Part shown: positions 12,222 through 25,679 of the stretch, piece by piece
Layout of the letters: each line of letters opens with the position of its first letter
How positions within the stretch are numbered: the first letter of the stretch is position 1
Source of the DNA: Musa acuminata AAA Group
Lineage: Eukaryota > Streptophyta > Magnoliopsida > Zingiberales > Musaceae
Assembly: GCF_036884655.1 (NCBI RefSeq)
Contig: NC_088348.1
Coordinates: forward strand, 26,931,501 to 26,995,500
DNA length: 64,000 nt
Direction: 5' to 3'
Program-made: the position numbers and the translations under genes
Notes under the pieces: generated by a model
What the model saw: the letters and a program-made list of their open reading frames with translations, nothing else
The model's database searches: none
What the model was told of the DNA's origin: nothing

Positions 12222-12960
12222 ATAGATCGATTATTCTATCAAATCGAAAAGTGATAATTAATATCGACGTCGAAATAGTATTAAGATATGATAAACTAAG
12301 AGAAATATGTATGAATGAAGTTCGAGGATTGAAATCATCAAATTATGGTAAGATAGATAATATCTCTTTCTCTCTCTTAACTTGTATTTTAATATCAATT
12401 TCAAACATAAATTAAAATTATTCTTAATTTTTATTTAAATATTTTAAACAGTAATTTAGACTTAATAAAGTTGACAAGTCAATTCTTCTATCAGAATAAA
12501 AAGTGATAATTAATATCAAAGCTGATCTAGTATTGAGAAATGATAAAGAGCCTAAGCAGAATATATATATATACGGAGTCAAATGATACATTACGATATG
12601 AAACCAAAAAAAAAATGTAGTCAAAGGATAGATTACGATATGGAGTCAAAGGATACGTTACGATATATAGATAATGTAGTATTGAGAAATGATAAAAGAG
12701 CCTAAGCAAAAAATATATATACATAGATGGAGTCAAAGGATACATTATTGTATTGTATCTCACATGTATTATATCAAGAAATATATACATTATTGTATAT
12801 ATACATAGATGGAGTCAAAAAAAAATATATACATTATTGTATTGATAAGTCAATTCTTCTATCAGATCAAAAAGTGATAATTAATATCAAAGTTAATCTA
12901 GTATTGAGAAATGATAAAGAGCTTAAGCAAAAACAAATATATATAGATGGAGTTAATGGA
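12222..12960 (+). repeat. Degenerate direct repeats around GATAATTAATATC
   Basis: A unit containing TTCTTCTATCAGA, AAAAAGTGATAATTAATATC and TAGTATTGAGAAATGATAAA occurs near 12470-12560 and again near 12840-12930, with a weaker copy near 12222-12295 and a part copy near 12676-12745. The copies are separated by (TA)n and GATGGAGTCAAAGGATA blocks. It looks like local segmental amplification of AT-rich DNA. The small open frames here come from the repeat. Confidence 0.7.
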
Positions 12961-14127
12961 TATATTACGATATAAAACGAACGTATTGTATCTCACGTGT
13001 ATTATGTCAAGATTTAATTTGGACTCTGTTATATTTTTGATGAGGGCAACAAACCGTTAAATATGAAAGATTGTAATATAGTCTCATATCATAAATGATT
13101 TAAAAATAAGATCGACTTATAAAAATATTATGAATATATTATTATTAATTTTAATTTAAATATTTTAAATTAAATTATTTGGATATAAACGGATTAATTT
13201 TTTTTTATCATGAAAAGCTCCACTAATATATATATAAATAATAATTTTTAACATCTATCTTAATAATAGTTTATTTTTAAATAATTTTATTGAGTTTAAA
13301 TTAGGTCAAAAGGAACGGTGACATGTTAGTTGACAAGGAGTTAATTAACACAAGGGTAAGTAATGGGAGGAATGATCATCCAACATGAATGGTGGATCCC
13401 ATCATTAGCAGTCATGTTCCATCATGACGGAGCCACCAAATGGCATCATGTGCCTTCTTAAGATAATGCAATTTGATGCACTCCCCAAACATATTTTATT
13501 TATGCGCATACCTATTTTCCAGGGAAGAAAAATCAAATGTCCGAAGACCCACCTCCCTACATGAATAAATGCAATGATGTTTTCATGTCATGTGATAGGG
13601 ATGTGTTGCTACTTCTACCTGTCATAATGACTTTCGTGTTACTTCATCACCCTTCTGCCATGATGATGAGTTCATGCTCCTGTTCTTCCAGCTTTCAGCT
13701 GGTCCGATCCAATTAGATTCAGGATCGGTGACACAAAGCTACCACAACATCATCATCACATATATGTATAGGTTCTCAAAAGTAGCACAATATTTTTGCT
13801 TTCGAACAAAGTAAATAGATCCATCTTCATTTTTGTTCTTCTGGAGCCCGATGGATGATGGACAGTGAATGATCGAGCATGAACGCGGTGTCAGAGACTG
13901 CTCGAGGACTACTCGGGGATGGATGAATCGCTTGGGGTCAAGCAATGCCAAGGTTGCACGCAACTCTTTCGATCGTCTCTTTCCGGTGGCGGACGATCGC
14001 CATGTTAGCATCCGTTTTGTTCCTTTGCGAAACCCACGAGCACCACCAATCACGGGGCTTCGTTGACGAAGGAAATGTCCCCGTGAGGATCGTCAAACGC
14101 GTGCATGTCCATGGAATAACTCTGACA

Positions 14128-14165
<38 letters not shown>

Positions 14166-16300
14166 TGCCATGTATTTAACTTACTGCTGATTAATCAATG
14201 AAAACAGGAAGTGAGATGGGCTTATGTCATTTACGTGGTACAATTTGAGTTGGGGGAAGAAGAAGAATGTTGGGATGAAGAGTGGTCGTCGGCTGCCAAC
14301 TGGAGTGATAGCAGTGGTTTTGTTTGCATGCTAACCGGTGCGTGACACCGGTCATGCACGGGCGGCCTCTTCGGACGGGGAACGCCGAAAGGGACGACCA
14401 CTAAGATCAGAGACGACAAATAATGACCCCCCAACCTTAGTGCATTTTATCAACCTACAAGTTCCAAAGATTACATCAGACAATGACGGGGTAAGTTGAC
14501 ATCGATAGTGGCATTCGTATTTTCAGATTTATTTTAAATAAAAATCTTAATATAAGAAGAAATTCTCACCGAGTAGGAAAATCATGATAATGAGAGTTTT
14601 ATTCTTATATTAATATTTTATGTATTTCTCTATTTTGATAGAAGAAAATAAATTCTTCAGAATTTATGCGAGAAAATATATATAAAAAAATTAAATTACT
14701 TTTATTTTTTTTCTTTGTGAATATTAAAAAAATCTCTTTTCTTAAAGGTTTTGGTGGAAAGAAGAAAGAAAGAAAGAAAGAAAAAAAGAAAAATAAATGA
14801 ATTATTTTTTATAAAAAGAAATTAAAAAAAAAAGGGATACGTATGGGGAAACGTGTTTGTTGGTGCGTGTGTGTGTGTGAGTGAGTTGTTAGCTCCCTAA
14901 TGGTGGGTGAGCTACTTAAGTTAGGTCACCATCTCAGGTTAATTGGCTCATCATCATCTGTGTCGGTTGAGCCGTCAAGGAGAAAAAGGAACGGTTCCCG
15001 TAGTTCGCACAAGCGGGTCCCGCGGCAACCCTCCAATAATGATGCCCTTTATTCCTGGTTGGTGTACTGTCCAACCATCGTCGATGCCTTCCACAAGTGC
15101 CCTTTCTTTGCTATATTTATGGTATAGTTTAGGAAAAGAATAATTTTAATCTAGAAGAAAATAAGTTAATTTATGATATTTATTCATGTGTGATTTAATT
15201 TGTGACACAATTAGAACTGGCTGATTCATTAAAAGTATTTTCCACTTTGCTAACCTTTTAAGTGCTATTTTATATGACTAAATTGCATATTAATTTAATT
15301 ATATAGCATATGTTAATGCAAATGTGGCTCATGACTTCATAGTTTTCCCCTTTTTTTTATCCCCTTTATATAGAACAAAGAGTCACTTCATAATATCCTT
15401 CCACATGTAATTTAACTATTAGAGATTTATATATATTTTCTTATTGTCTATAGAAAATGAAGTTATTTCATAGTATCTTTCCCCATGTATAATCATTGAT
15501 TAACATAATTCCATTTTTTTTCAAAAATAATATTTCATAATTATTATATCACAATGTTTCTCAACCTAAACAAGGGATGTTAAATGTCTAACTCTTCATG
15601 CATGTTCTTGAACAAAACAAGCCTCCATGGATCCCTCATACAATTGTAGGTTAATCCAATTAGGCCCAAAAGCTACGGTGTAAAGGCTTGATGATGGCCC
15701 ATAAGAATCACCAAATAAGTTTATGCTTTGAAGATTCACTATGATAGCAAAGTTCATTAAAGAAAAATTAGAGTGATGGATTCAAGAATTAAAGCAAAAG
15801 AATTTAGATATTTCATTGAAGATTTGTAGAGTTAAGTGTAGATAAAAACAATTTAGCCAAACATGATAAAAAAATATAGACATTTGATAATATAGGACTA
15901 ATTGAGTCTGAGTCTGAACCCTAATGCATGATCGATCGATTACAAACATAAATTCAATCATTTTTTCCGTCTTGATGTGAAATTATATCTCAATGTTAAT
16001 TGCATAAATATAATCAAATCCAAACCAAACTGAATTAATATAATTTTTTTAAAAACAAATCGATTTAATTCTAATTTAAAGATTTCCTGAGCTACTAAAC
16101 TCAATCGCATGTTTGTCGTTAATATTTTCTCTACTTAAATTGGATAAGTGATCGATTTCTAAATTTCATCGAAAACCTTATTAGTTATTTTCAATAATTA
16201 ACCAAATAAGAGTTTGAATCTCGTTTTCATCGTTTTATCATTTATATAAAATAAATAATCACAAAGAAAACTATTATTTCGCCTTTTACTAAAGAATCGA
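12961..16300. other. Intergenic, no gene seen
   Basis: AT-rich with a somewhat GC-richer island at 13840-14430 and 14900-15120. Short frames there do not resemble known proteins. It also contains (GAAA)n-like purine tracts near 14760-14800 and a (GT)n run near 14865. Confidence 0.5.
14129..14159. repeat. (GA)n microsatellite
   Basis: Uninterrupted GA dinucleotide run of about 15 units. Confidence 0.9.
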
Positions 16301-16537
16301 TATAATTCAATACCTTGCAACAATCTCATAGGAAAGGAGGGATCGCCTCGGTCAACGGTACTGTGTATCTCGTTGACTTTCAAGGGGCACTCCATCAAGA
16401 CACGCGTACGCTGCTAAACAGTCCAAGCAAGCCGATGATGAATGTCCATGCCGGTCATTTGCTCCCCCGTTTCTACTGGGATTTGGGGATTGAAGTGAGG
16501 CGTGGTCGGGTGCGGGGGAAGGCTTGTGGCCGCAAGC

Positions 16538-19500
16538 ATGTGCATAGCTGCATGGGCGTGGCAATCTCATCCTACCTACCAACTCCTCCTCCTCCTCAAC
16601 AGAGACGAATTCCATGACAGGCATGCCGATCGCAATCTCGATTCTCTCTTTCTTTGCATAAAATGTATCTTTTCATTGGTTGTTGGCTTCGATTGTTCAC
16701 TTTGCGAGGGAATTTCGCCGGAAATTTGATGACATGATTGTGATTGGTTTGATCGAACATGATGACAGGCCTACAAAACCAGTGGGGTGGTGGGGGGACG
16801 GTGACGGTCAGACGATATTGGGGGGGAGAGATGAACTGGGAGGGGGTACGTGGATGGGATGCACCAGGGATGGAAAGGTGGCCTTTCTGACGAACTTTAG
16901 GGAGCCTGACCCTTGGTCCGGTTCGAGGTCGAGGGGAGAATTGCCAAAGAGGTTCTTGGAGGTACTTCACATTTCTGTAATGGTTCCAATCAAAGCCTAT
17001 TACTCCTGCTTCATATCTTTTAGTTTTCTGATCTAGGGTTTTGTCACAATTGGTTATATCACTGATTCATGGTTCAGTTTCTCTCCATCCAAAGGTCCTG
17101 CCTTTTGGTTTCCTTGGGTATGTGGTAATCACTTCAAATGTGGATGAACATTCTGTTTTAACTGATTACGTCTCGAGATTTAAATTTTTCGATAATTTAC
17201 ATTATTGCTAATGCCAAAATCTAACTGTTGGTTCGAAGAGCATATTGGCTGATTTATCTGTGTACAATATGCAAACATAAACAAAGGTTTTAGATGCTAA
17301 ACAGAGGAACCTCCAGAAAAATCTTCATGAGATCATCCTTTTAATAACATACTTGAATAGTTCTGATGTTTCATCCTCTTAGGATGGGTTTGGCTCCTCT
17401 CTAGTATGGCAAATAGGGATGCATATCATATCCTGCATCTGTTCTGGCATGCATCTTCATGGGAGCCTTCCATCTGTCAGAGCATGATGGGTGTGGAAAT
17501 CTATACTTATATGTACGTATTTTGTATATCGAGGGAATGAAGGGCCAAATGATGTCTTGAGCATTTGAAAATTTTAATGTTTCTTCAAGATGAAGCAGTT
17601 GAAGACCACAAGATGTATCTTTTGTGAGCCCAAGTAGGAAATTCTAGGAGAATAACTGCCTAAGACCCTTTGGGGTTTGGAGAAGGAATAGGATCATACT
17701 GACATCAAAGAGACCATTGTCCTCGATGTATAAAATTGGTAGCCATGGTAATGCTATTATCCAAAATCAGCAAGAAAATTCTATACCAACCAAATGCACC
17801 TGATAACCCCTTGAATTTTCGAAGTTTGCAACAGAAGCTTGCATTATTTATCACCATTTTGGTGTCTCATACAAGACAGTATGCCAAGCCTTACTTTGAG
17901 GAAGCTCTTTTAGGTTACAGCCAGAACTTCTTCAAATAGTATGAAAGTAGCTGCAGCACAATACATTCATAGGCTCGGTGATTCATTCCAATATTTTGAA
18001 GGTTTAACTAGTTAGTCAACTTGAATGTTTTTAAGAGCAAACGATGCACTCCATTCAATCTTTGAAGCAATCCAAAGTTCAAAACTTCATTTGAAGAGCT
18101 AACCCAGATAATTGAATGTTAAGTTTTCATTAACAAATATTTTCTTGGATAATTCTGTCTTAATTTTCTTTGCAATTTCTTTTTGACTGATCCTCTAATC
18201 CCGTTTGAGGTGGCATGCACACTTTACACTCAATATCTCTTGTTCTGATACAAAATTTTAATACTAAGCTTCTATCACAAACTCCTTTTATCTGTACAAC
18301 ACGTTCCTTAAAAATCCTTTCTAACAAAAGTGTCTATTGTGTTTTTACGTTTATTTTTGCAACGTATGCATTTCATAATTTTTTTCTACTGATATCGTGT
18401 TCTTGTACAGTGAATCTTCTTACGGTCAATTTTAGATCTTTCTGTAACCATTGAACAGTAACCTTTGCCTGTGCTTTTAGGCTCACTCAAAAATTTTCCC
18501 TTCTGTTCCTTTGGCGTAGAGCACAAAATGCCCTTCAGAGTTTGCAGAGGAAATAGTCAAGGAAGCTGATCAATATAATGGCTTTAATCTGATAGTGGCT
18601 GATCTTTGCACAAAATCCATGTTCTATATCTCCAACAGGCCAAAAGGAAAACCTGCTTCTCTTCTGGAAGTTCTCCCTGGTATCCATGTACTTTCAAATG
18701 CAAATTTAGATTCTCCTTGGCCCAAGGTAGGCATTTCACTGAGGTGCATTAATTCATTTGTTTTGGAACATTTGTCATTGCAATCAGCATTCTTTTTTCT
18801 TAAAATATATTTATGTTCTCTTTCTTTATCTTTCACAAGTAAGTTCAGATCGCAACATGTCAAGAACAGCATACTTTTTACTTTAAATTGTGGATCCCAA
18901 CTATAAAAAGCATTTCTTAAATGCTAAACCTCTACTCAGAGGAGTTCTCCTTAATTTCATTTCTGCTGAGCATTGTTAAGTGTGAAGTGTGAAAGGGTAT
19001 TATTAGTTGCCATGCACATTTTTCTAGCATTTTATTAAAATTCCTCTTACCCTGCTTGTCTTAACATGGAATAAAGCAAATATATGGTGAAGTAATGTGA
19101 CACTCTGAATTACATATCGTGCTGGAACATTTGTTTGGAATCTGAATCGATGGTGATTATGCTCTTGTCACCTTGATCAGATGCCCATTCCTTCGAACCT
19201 TTTTTAATGCTATTTTTATTGTGCCGAAGTGTCACGGACTTAGCTGGTTTTGCCTAAGTCGTGCGGCACCCTTGTGTGTCCGTCCGCAAAGTTCAGCCTC
19301 CCCGAAGCCTCCCATGTCCTTTAGGACCCATAAAAGAGAGAACGGGTTAGAGGAAACGCCTCATTCGGGATCCACAAGCAAACATCTCCGAAAAACACTT
19401 TATAAACAATGCAAATTACAAACAGACTTTACAAGCTCTGAACAGTAGCACAACAAAAGGGTAAAATGATCCATTACAGACCGAACTAAAATGGGACTAA

Positions 19501-22500
19501 TAAGCCTTCAGCTGTCTCTCTACATGCTAGTCAAAGTATGAACATACCAAAAGACACGGACATACATAAGCATTACATCAAACATCCTGTTTAGAAGTTT
19601 GTCCGTGACATTCTCCCCCACTTATTCCTTCGACGTCCTCGTTGAAGCCTTTGCCGACACTGCAACTCCTCGTCTTTGCTGAGTCTTCAATCTTCTGCTC
19701 CAGCTACAATGCGCTTCTTGACTCCCAACTGCTCTCCGTTGCTGTTTTTGAGTAGTTGATCCTTTGATCCGCCATGCTGCTTCAACTCGCCAATGACTCT
19801 GACTCTAGTGTGGGGTTGGCTGAGTTGTGTTGATCCATGTTGGTTCCTGCGGATCCTCCAGATGAAGGAAAAGACCATCCTTACTGCGCCAGTCTCTCAA
19901 ATGCCTCGTGCTGCTTGAACTGGGTGGATGCTTGTTGGAGCTTTAACGAGCATTGCCTCGCAAACTTCTGAAGTTTTGGGTCTTTCCTTCACAAAATTTG
20001 CTCATTGACTCTTCTTTCACTTAGTTGTCATATCCAAGTAGGTTCGCATCACTTCCACTTTCGATTGGCATTTCATTGGGAAATGAAGCGGACAATCTAC
20101 TCTCAGTAACACTGATCACCGTTGGTGAGGATTTGACAACTATTGTCTTCCATTATCTTCAAAGGGTCTTTGAACATATGCAGAGCTCCTCTGCTAGATA
20201 GATAAGGGAATTGAGGTACTCGATTTCGCCCATTCTCTTAAGAGTTGAAAAGGCAAAGGTTACTTGACTACGCCCGCCTCCTCGAGGTTGTACTCCATGC
20301 ATCGAGCTGGTTACTGGCCTTCGCCTGCTCTTTGCTCACACTTCTGAAGCACTTGAAGTGTTTGCACTCCTTGCGCTGAGTTAGCTACTGTGATTCACCT
20401 TCTCAATGCCATTGAACTTCTGGAATGCAGGAAGTTTTCACCCCAACTTGGAGTAATTCTCTAATAGATGTGGTCGCCTCTGGGATTGTACCGTCTTCTC
20501 CATCAACCCTGCCGCCTACTCCCCTGAGTAGCAAAGGTACAGCACCGCGTACTGCCTGCTTCGTTCCTTGGTCGTGCACTCTTGCATGACCCGAAGTCCT
20601 TCACTTTCGGCTATCTTGATGAGAAGCTCATTGACACCGGTCTTACAAAGTTCCTCGGCCTCTGTCCTTCAGCCTTGTCTCGGTACTTGGAGATTGCCTC
20701 TGCATGCTCCACCTCCTCGACCCCTTTCACGACCAAGCGCTCTCCCTCCATGAGAGCAAGGGATCAATGACTTTCACGGAAGTCCCGCCTCTGCGGTACC
20801 ATGGCGCTACCATGCCCATGGCCCTACTATCCATCGCTTCGCATCTGCATCCCTTTTCTTCACGATCAGTAGATATGTCTCCGTGGCACTCCTCTGAGTC
20901 CACCTTCATTCTAACTGAAGCTTGATTTTGGATAGCTAAGTCCCTCCGGACTCATCGTCGCTTCCTTGCCCTTTTCGACCCCCTGCTTCAACACCTCTGT
21001 GTTCTCTAAGCAGTCCGTTTGGTCGATGGAAAGACAGACTGCAACTCCCATGCATGGCCTCTGCCATCACGTTGTAGGGTTTGCACCGATTCTGTTCTCC
21101 TTTGCTTCCTTGGTAGCAACGTTCGCTTACTCGACATTGTCCTCTGACTTATCGGGCACCCTTAAGCGAATATGAGCTTTGGAGCAGTCCAACTCTCCAA
21201 CTGCTTCGTTCATACCTCTGCATGATCTAGTCCCTCACCGGACTAGATTGTGTGTATCGCATTGCCACGAACTGTTCCACCACGATCCGCTGCACCATGT
21301 CGCCTCCTGGTGACATCTCTATTGCATTCTGATCCTTGTGGGAAGAACTCGAATTATGAACCCTCCATGTGTGGCCTCTGCCAATACATCGCAGGGTCTC
21401 TTCCACCTTCGATTTTGTTCGCTCCTTTGGCAATCGACCTTCATCCACCCACTCTTGGTTCACATCTAGATGAAGCATCGCTCTAGAACAGTCCGTCGCC
21501 TAGTAGCTCCCGAAGTCCCCCGACTTCGCTGCAATTAGTGCACCATTGTCTAGATCCTGGGCCTCTGCCCCTACCAGCACAATCTCCGTTGCGCACCGCT
21601 TCCTTCATGGCAACTTGAATGGCAACACTGTGGCATATTCTTCAAGAGTACCCACCTCTGAGTCCTCTTGCCTCGTGCTAAGGCCTTCTGAACCCAATTT
21701 CGCCTCCGCAAATTGAGTCGCCTTAGTTCCTCCATCAAATGCTTCTCCGAGATAAGGTGCATGTGCCCAGAAGCTCCTTTCGTCTTTGGCACCATGCAAG
21801 ATGAGTCCACTCCGTCAGAATGAAGGACCCATGGAACAACATGATTCTACTCTTGCCTCTACAAGAGTTCCTGTCCTTGACCTCCGTCTAAGGAAAGCAC
21901 TGTGCCTCCGCTCCATGTTCCAACTTCTATGCTGGCTCCCTTCATGCGGCTTGGGTACTTCGCCAAGTTACACCCAAGTTGCTCCGCTCCTCGTTTTTGC
22001 ATTGAGTCGATGGTGGCCCTCGCGCCTACCATTCCACGGGGTAGCCCTCCCTTGAGTCCGATCTCCACATCGACTCAAGTGTGCCTTCATTTGTGTTGCT
22101 TTGGGACACTCCCCCACTTGATCTCGCAATGCATCCACCAATGCATTCTCTCAAGCGAGATCATGCGATGACTCCTCACCGCTTGCTCGGTCCATTGAGC
22201 TTCGTGGAGTTGTTGTTTGTTGAGGTACTCCTCCTCAACATGTGCGGTCCGTCCCACATGATTCTCCCTCTGGAGAGCCGAGACTTATCCCTCCTGGATA
22301 ACTGTCCCATTGGAGCAATATCTCTCTTCGTTTCGGAGACCACCATCCCCTTGGACTACTCCGATCTGCTGAACAAACTGTGTATTGTTCTGCCTCCTGC
22401 AAACGCACTTGCTAGATTGCGACTCCACGTCAATACAGCCCCCGCTGCACCACTCAAGGCCTAGCAACATGCTGAACTCGTTGCACACTTCAGCATCCTA

Positions 22501-24916
22501 CAGACGTATCCTTCACATGCCGAAGAGAAAGTTTCAACGCTCCATGGCGCCGAGTTTCGGTCGCCTTGGGATGGCCGCGAACATTCCATCGTCCGCATAC
22601 AAGCCCATGCATGAGTACCGAATTCTTTGAGTTAGCAATTCCCCTCACCTCTATGAGCTTTGCACAACTCTTTCGATCGCTGAGCAACTCATTCCACCTT
22701 GCATGGTCTCATTCTTACCAAGCGCCTCGCTTGCCTTGAGCACCATCAAGTATAGTTGTCAACGTTGAGCCATAGCTCAAACTCAGCCATCCCAACCTTT
22801 GTGCACTCCACATTCTTCCAAGCTTGTCTGTTCTCGTGGTGCCTCCTGCGTGAAGGGTTGGCCATTCCTCTGAATGCCAATCTCAGATGCCCGCTCCTCC
22901 GAGCGACTCCTTTTCCCTATATCTCCATGCCCGTTTTCCCCCAAATGGTAGCGCGTGTGCTGACTGCCCTCAACGCAGCCTCGCTAGGTCCCCCACATTT
23001 TGCATGCTAAGTGTTTCTATGAGTGCTTGTCCCGCTCTGATACCATCTGTCATAGACTTAGCTAGTTTTGTCTAAGTCGTGCGGCACCCTTGCGTGTCCG
23101 TCCGCAAAGGTCAGCCTCCCCGAAGCCTCCCATGTCCCTTAGGACCCACAAAAGAGAGAACGGGTTAGAGGAAATGCCTCATTCGGGATCCACAAGCAAA
23201 CATCTCCGAAAAACACTTTATAGACAATGCAAATTACAAACATACTTTACAAACTCTGAACAGTAGCACAACAAAAGGGTAAAATGGTCCATTACAGACC
23301 GAACTAAAATGGGACTAATAAGCCTTTGGCTGTCCCTCTACATGCTAGTTAAAGTATGAACATACCAAAAGACACGGATATACATAAGCATTACATCAAA
23401 CATCCTGTTTAGAAGTTTGTCCGTGACAGAAGGGTACCTATTATATATCTTGCTTTTTTTGTTCTTTTCATAGTTCTATACATTTCAAAGAATGTTAGTC
23501 TTATTGACTTGTACCATCGGCACAACAATAGTAGTCATATCAATATAATTTAGTTGTCAGATACTTTGTAACTAAAAAAGCTATTATTACGAACTCGCGA
23601 AGCTTTCCAAGTCTCAGCAATGTGTCAAATGGCCATCTGATTCTGGTATTTTTCATTTGCTTTCTGAAGGTGGATGAGTATGGGATTAGCATTAGCCTCA
23701 ACGACGATCTAGGTTCCTAATGTGCATGATAATTAAGTAAAAGTTAATTTCTGTGTGAGAACATCTCACTACTACATGTTAAGTTATTAATTAGCCAATG
23801 GTATTTTTTCAGGTTTATTTCTCTAGGGATGCACAAGATGATATTATATTTATGCAATGATGAAGAAAAGTTATTAATTGGTTCTTTACTCATCAGTCGA
23901 CTGTATACAACTTTCATCAATTGTTCAGGCCCAGGACAACTTGTGCAACTTTCTATCTTTCAATTTTCAATAGGATATATGAAATTTTATTTGGGGTCCT
24001 GAGGATTCCATGTAGTAGAAGCCAGAAGGTCCAAACCATTAATCTGTAAAAGAAATGAAAGCTGGTAAAAGCATCATGTTAACAAAAATGAAGGCAAACC
24101 ATTCTCTGGTTCATTCTTCATGAAGGGGAATTTCTTTTCTAGATCTCTAGTTGTAAAAGTAAAGGTATGTTGTCAATGGGATACTGTTTTTGGGGTTAGC
24201 AAGTTGCGAGTTTCTCGCAGCAGTTATGTCCACCTTTGCTTTCTGCAATGGTATGTCAAATTTGAATGATTGAGTTCACAATAAGTTGATTATGCAAAGC
24301 ATTTGGAATGCCATCTTATATTTATCACAATCGATCAGCTAACACCTGTGGTTTTCACATGTGACCTTACTACTGAAAATTATGTAATCAGTCTTCTTTC
24401 TTAAAAAATTTGGCATACTATTTGTTGAAGTTAGTGATTCTAAATCACCTGAATAAATCGCTCGACATCAAAACCAACATTTGTACCAATCATTTTGTTT
24501 TCTTTGCAGGCAGAAAGATTGCGCAAGGGTTTCAGCGAAGTACTAGCGAGTTGCAGGGATGAGGAACTCTGCATGAAGGACATTGTCAAAAAGCTGATGT
24601 GTGACAAAACAAAGGCTGAGAGATATATGTTACCAATGACTGGATGCAGTCCTGAGCGGGAGTTGGAAGTCAGCTCAATCTTCATAGAGACACACAGAGA
24701 GCAGGTAAGAAACCAGATATACTGCTTTGTTACTGCACTCAGAGCATTTGATTCAGTCATTCCAATGTTTTGCCACCATCACAGGGACTTTACGGAACGC
24801 GAAACATGGGTGCATTATCGGTTAAAACAAGCGGCGAGGTTAGCTTCTATGAGAGGTATATCGAAAATACCAACTGGAAGGAACATGTCTTTCAGTATCA
24901 CGTACAACAATTGTAG
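16538..24916 (+). CDS. TANGO2-like (NRDE family) protein, five exons
   Basis: The deduced 269-aa protein begins MCIAAWAWQSHP and carries the family signature LLLLNRDEFHDRPTKPVGWW, with Cys2 and the NRDE block as in transport-and-Golgi-organisation-2 proteins. TANGO2 is linked to haem handling and membrane or mitochondrial metabolism in other eukaryotes; the plant role is unclear. Exons: 16538-16620, 16769-16961, 18520-18726, 24510-24704, 24785-24916. Frames join in phase, and the length is typical of the family. Conserved stretches include GGGTWMGCTRDGKVAFLTN, FNLIVADLCTKSMFYISNRP and GEVSFYERY near the C-terminus. The first donor is AG|GCATGC, a non-canonical GC. Intron 3 (18727-24509) holds a complete antisense LTR retrotransposon. 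No frameshift or stop was seen, so the gene looks functional. Confidence 0.9.
19230..19610 (-). repeat. LTR (3' LTR in element orientation)
   Basis: 381 bp, bounded by the 10-bp inverted ends TGTCACGGAC and GTCCGTGACA. It differs from the other LTR at 18 sites by eye, with no indels. Confidence 0.92.
19611..19623 (-). other. Polypurine tract of the LTR element
   Basis: On the minus strand AAGTGGGGGAGAA abuts the 3' LTR directly, the expected place for the plus-strand primer. Confidence 0.8.
23034..23045 (-). other. Primer-binding site (initiator tRNA-Met type)
   Basis: On the minus strand TGGTATCAGAGC starts 2 bp inside the 5' LTR. This is the classic plant LTR-element site complementary to the 3' end of initiator methionine tRNA, and it sets the element's orientation. 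Confidence 0.9.
23048..23428 (-). repeat. LTR (5' LTR in element orientation)
   Basis: 381 bp. Collinear with the other LTR at about 95% identity by eye. Confidence 0.92.
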
Positions 24917-25679
24917 TCGATCAAAAGTTCAAAAGATGGATGAATAATTGGTCAGTTTGTTTCTGACACTGGGTACTCTAGAAAGTGTTCTAGAAAATGG
25001 CATGATAAGCTATCTCTGTTATTACAACTCTTGATAAGGAGAGAGAGAGAGAGAGAGAGAGAGAGAACTACATGCCGAATCAGATATGATAAGAGGATGT
25101 TTGAGTCAAAGCAAGATGGTTACCGTACGTCGTTAGACGTACCCTGTTGCATCATTTCTTTCCAGTGAATTCAGTGCTATCATGGCGTGTGCTCGGAAAT
25201 GCCATGCTCTGTGGACGATATTGCATCGATGATATTTACTGATCCGACAGCTACAGTGTTTGGTATGCACCGTCTGATACAAGCCTCGTGACGCCAGACA
25301 CTTGGATCACAAAAAGGAGATGGAACAACATAGGATGAACTCAGGAGATGACAACAAAACAAGCAGCAAGTGGTTTACCATAAACTTCACCAAAAGAGAG
25401 ATTCACGTAGTACAGCTAATCTATATGTCATCAAGAACACATGCAAGTGTGGGTGTGTGCTCTGATGCACCGGTGGCACCTGCATTCCAAGGCCATTAGC
25501 AAATATTGTACACTTCTATGATGTGCAGTGTGTCATCAGCTTCATGATACAAGTTTCAGTACCGAGAATAAAGCATATCACTGAAGCTAATACCCAATAC
25601 AGACAAAGGAAGAACCAATGACCCCAGAAGGAAAAAAAAAAAGTGAGAACGAAAAATCCAGCTCTAACATTACTCATGT
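24917..25679. other. Convergent 3' region between two genes
   Basis: Probably holds the 3' untranslated regions of the TANGO2-like gene (+) and the RRM protein gene (-), which converge here. A (GA)n microsatellite lies at about 25038-25066. Short frames are not supported as genes. Confidence 0.55.

Larger units (their letters stand above)
19230..23428 (-). mobile_element. Non-autonomous LTR retrotransposon (LARD-like)
   Basis: A complete 4,199-bp element lying in intron 3 of the TANGO2-like gene, in the opposite orientation. It has two 381-bp LTRs starting TGTCACGGAC or TGTCATAGAC and ending GTCCGTGACA. GAAG precedes (19226-19229) and follows (23429-23432) the element, a 4-bp target duplication. 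On the minus strand a primer-binding site TGGTATCAGAGC follows the upstream LTR and a purine tract precedes the downstream LTR. The 3.4-kb internal part has only short frames and no gag, protease, reverse transcriptase or integrase motif, as in large retrotransposon derivatives that depend on enzymes made elsewhere. Confidence 0.92.

Noticed and set aside
19611..23047. Many plus- and minus-strand open frames inside the LTR element
   Set aside because: None shows gag, protease, RT, RNase H or integrase motifs, and frames are short and broken; the region is best read as non-coding LARD interior.
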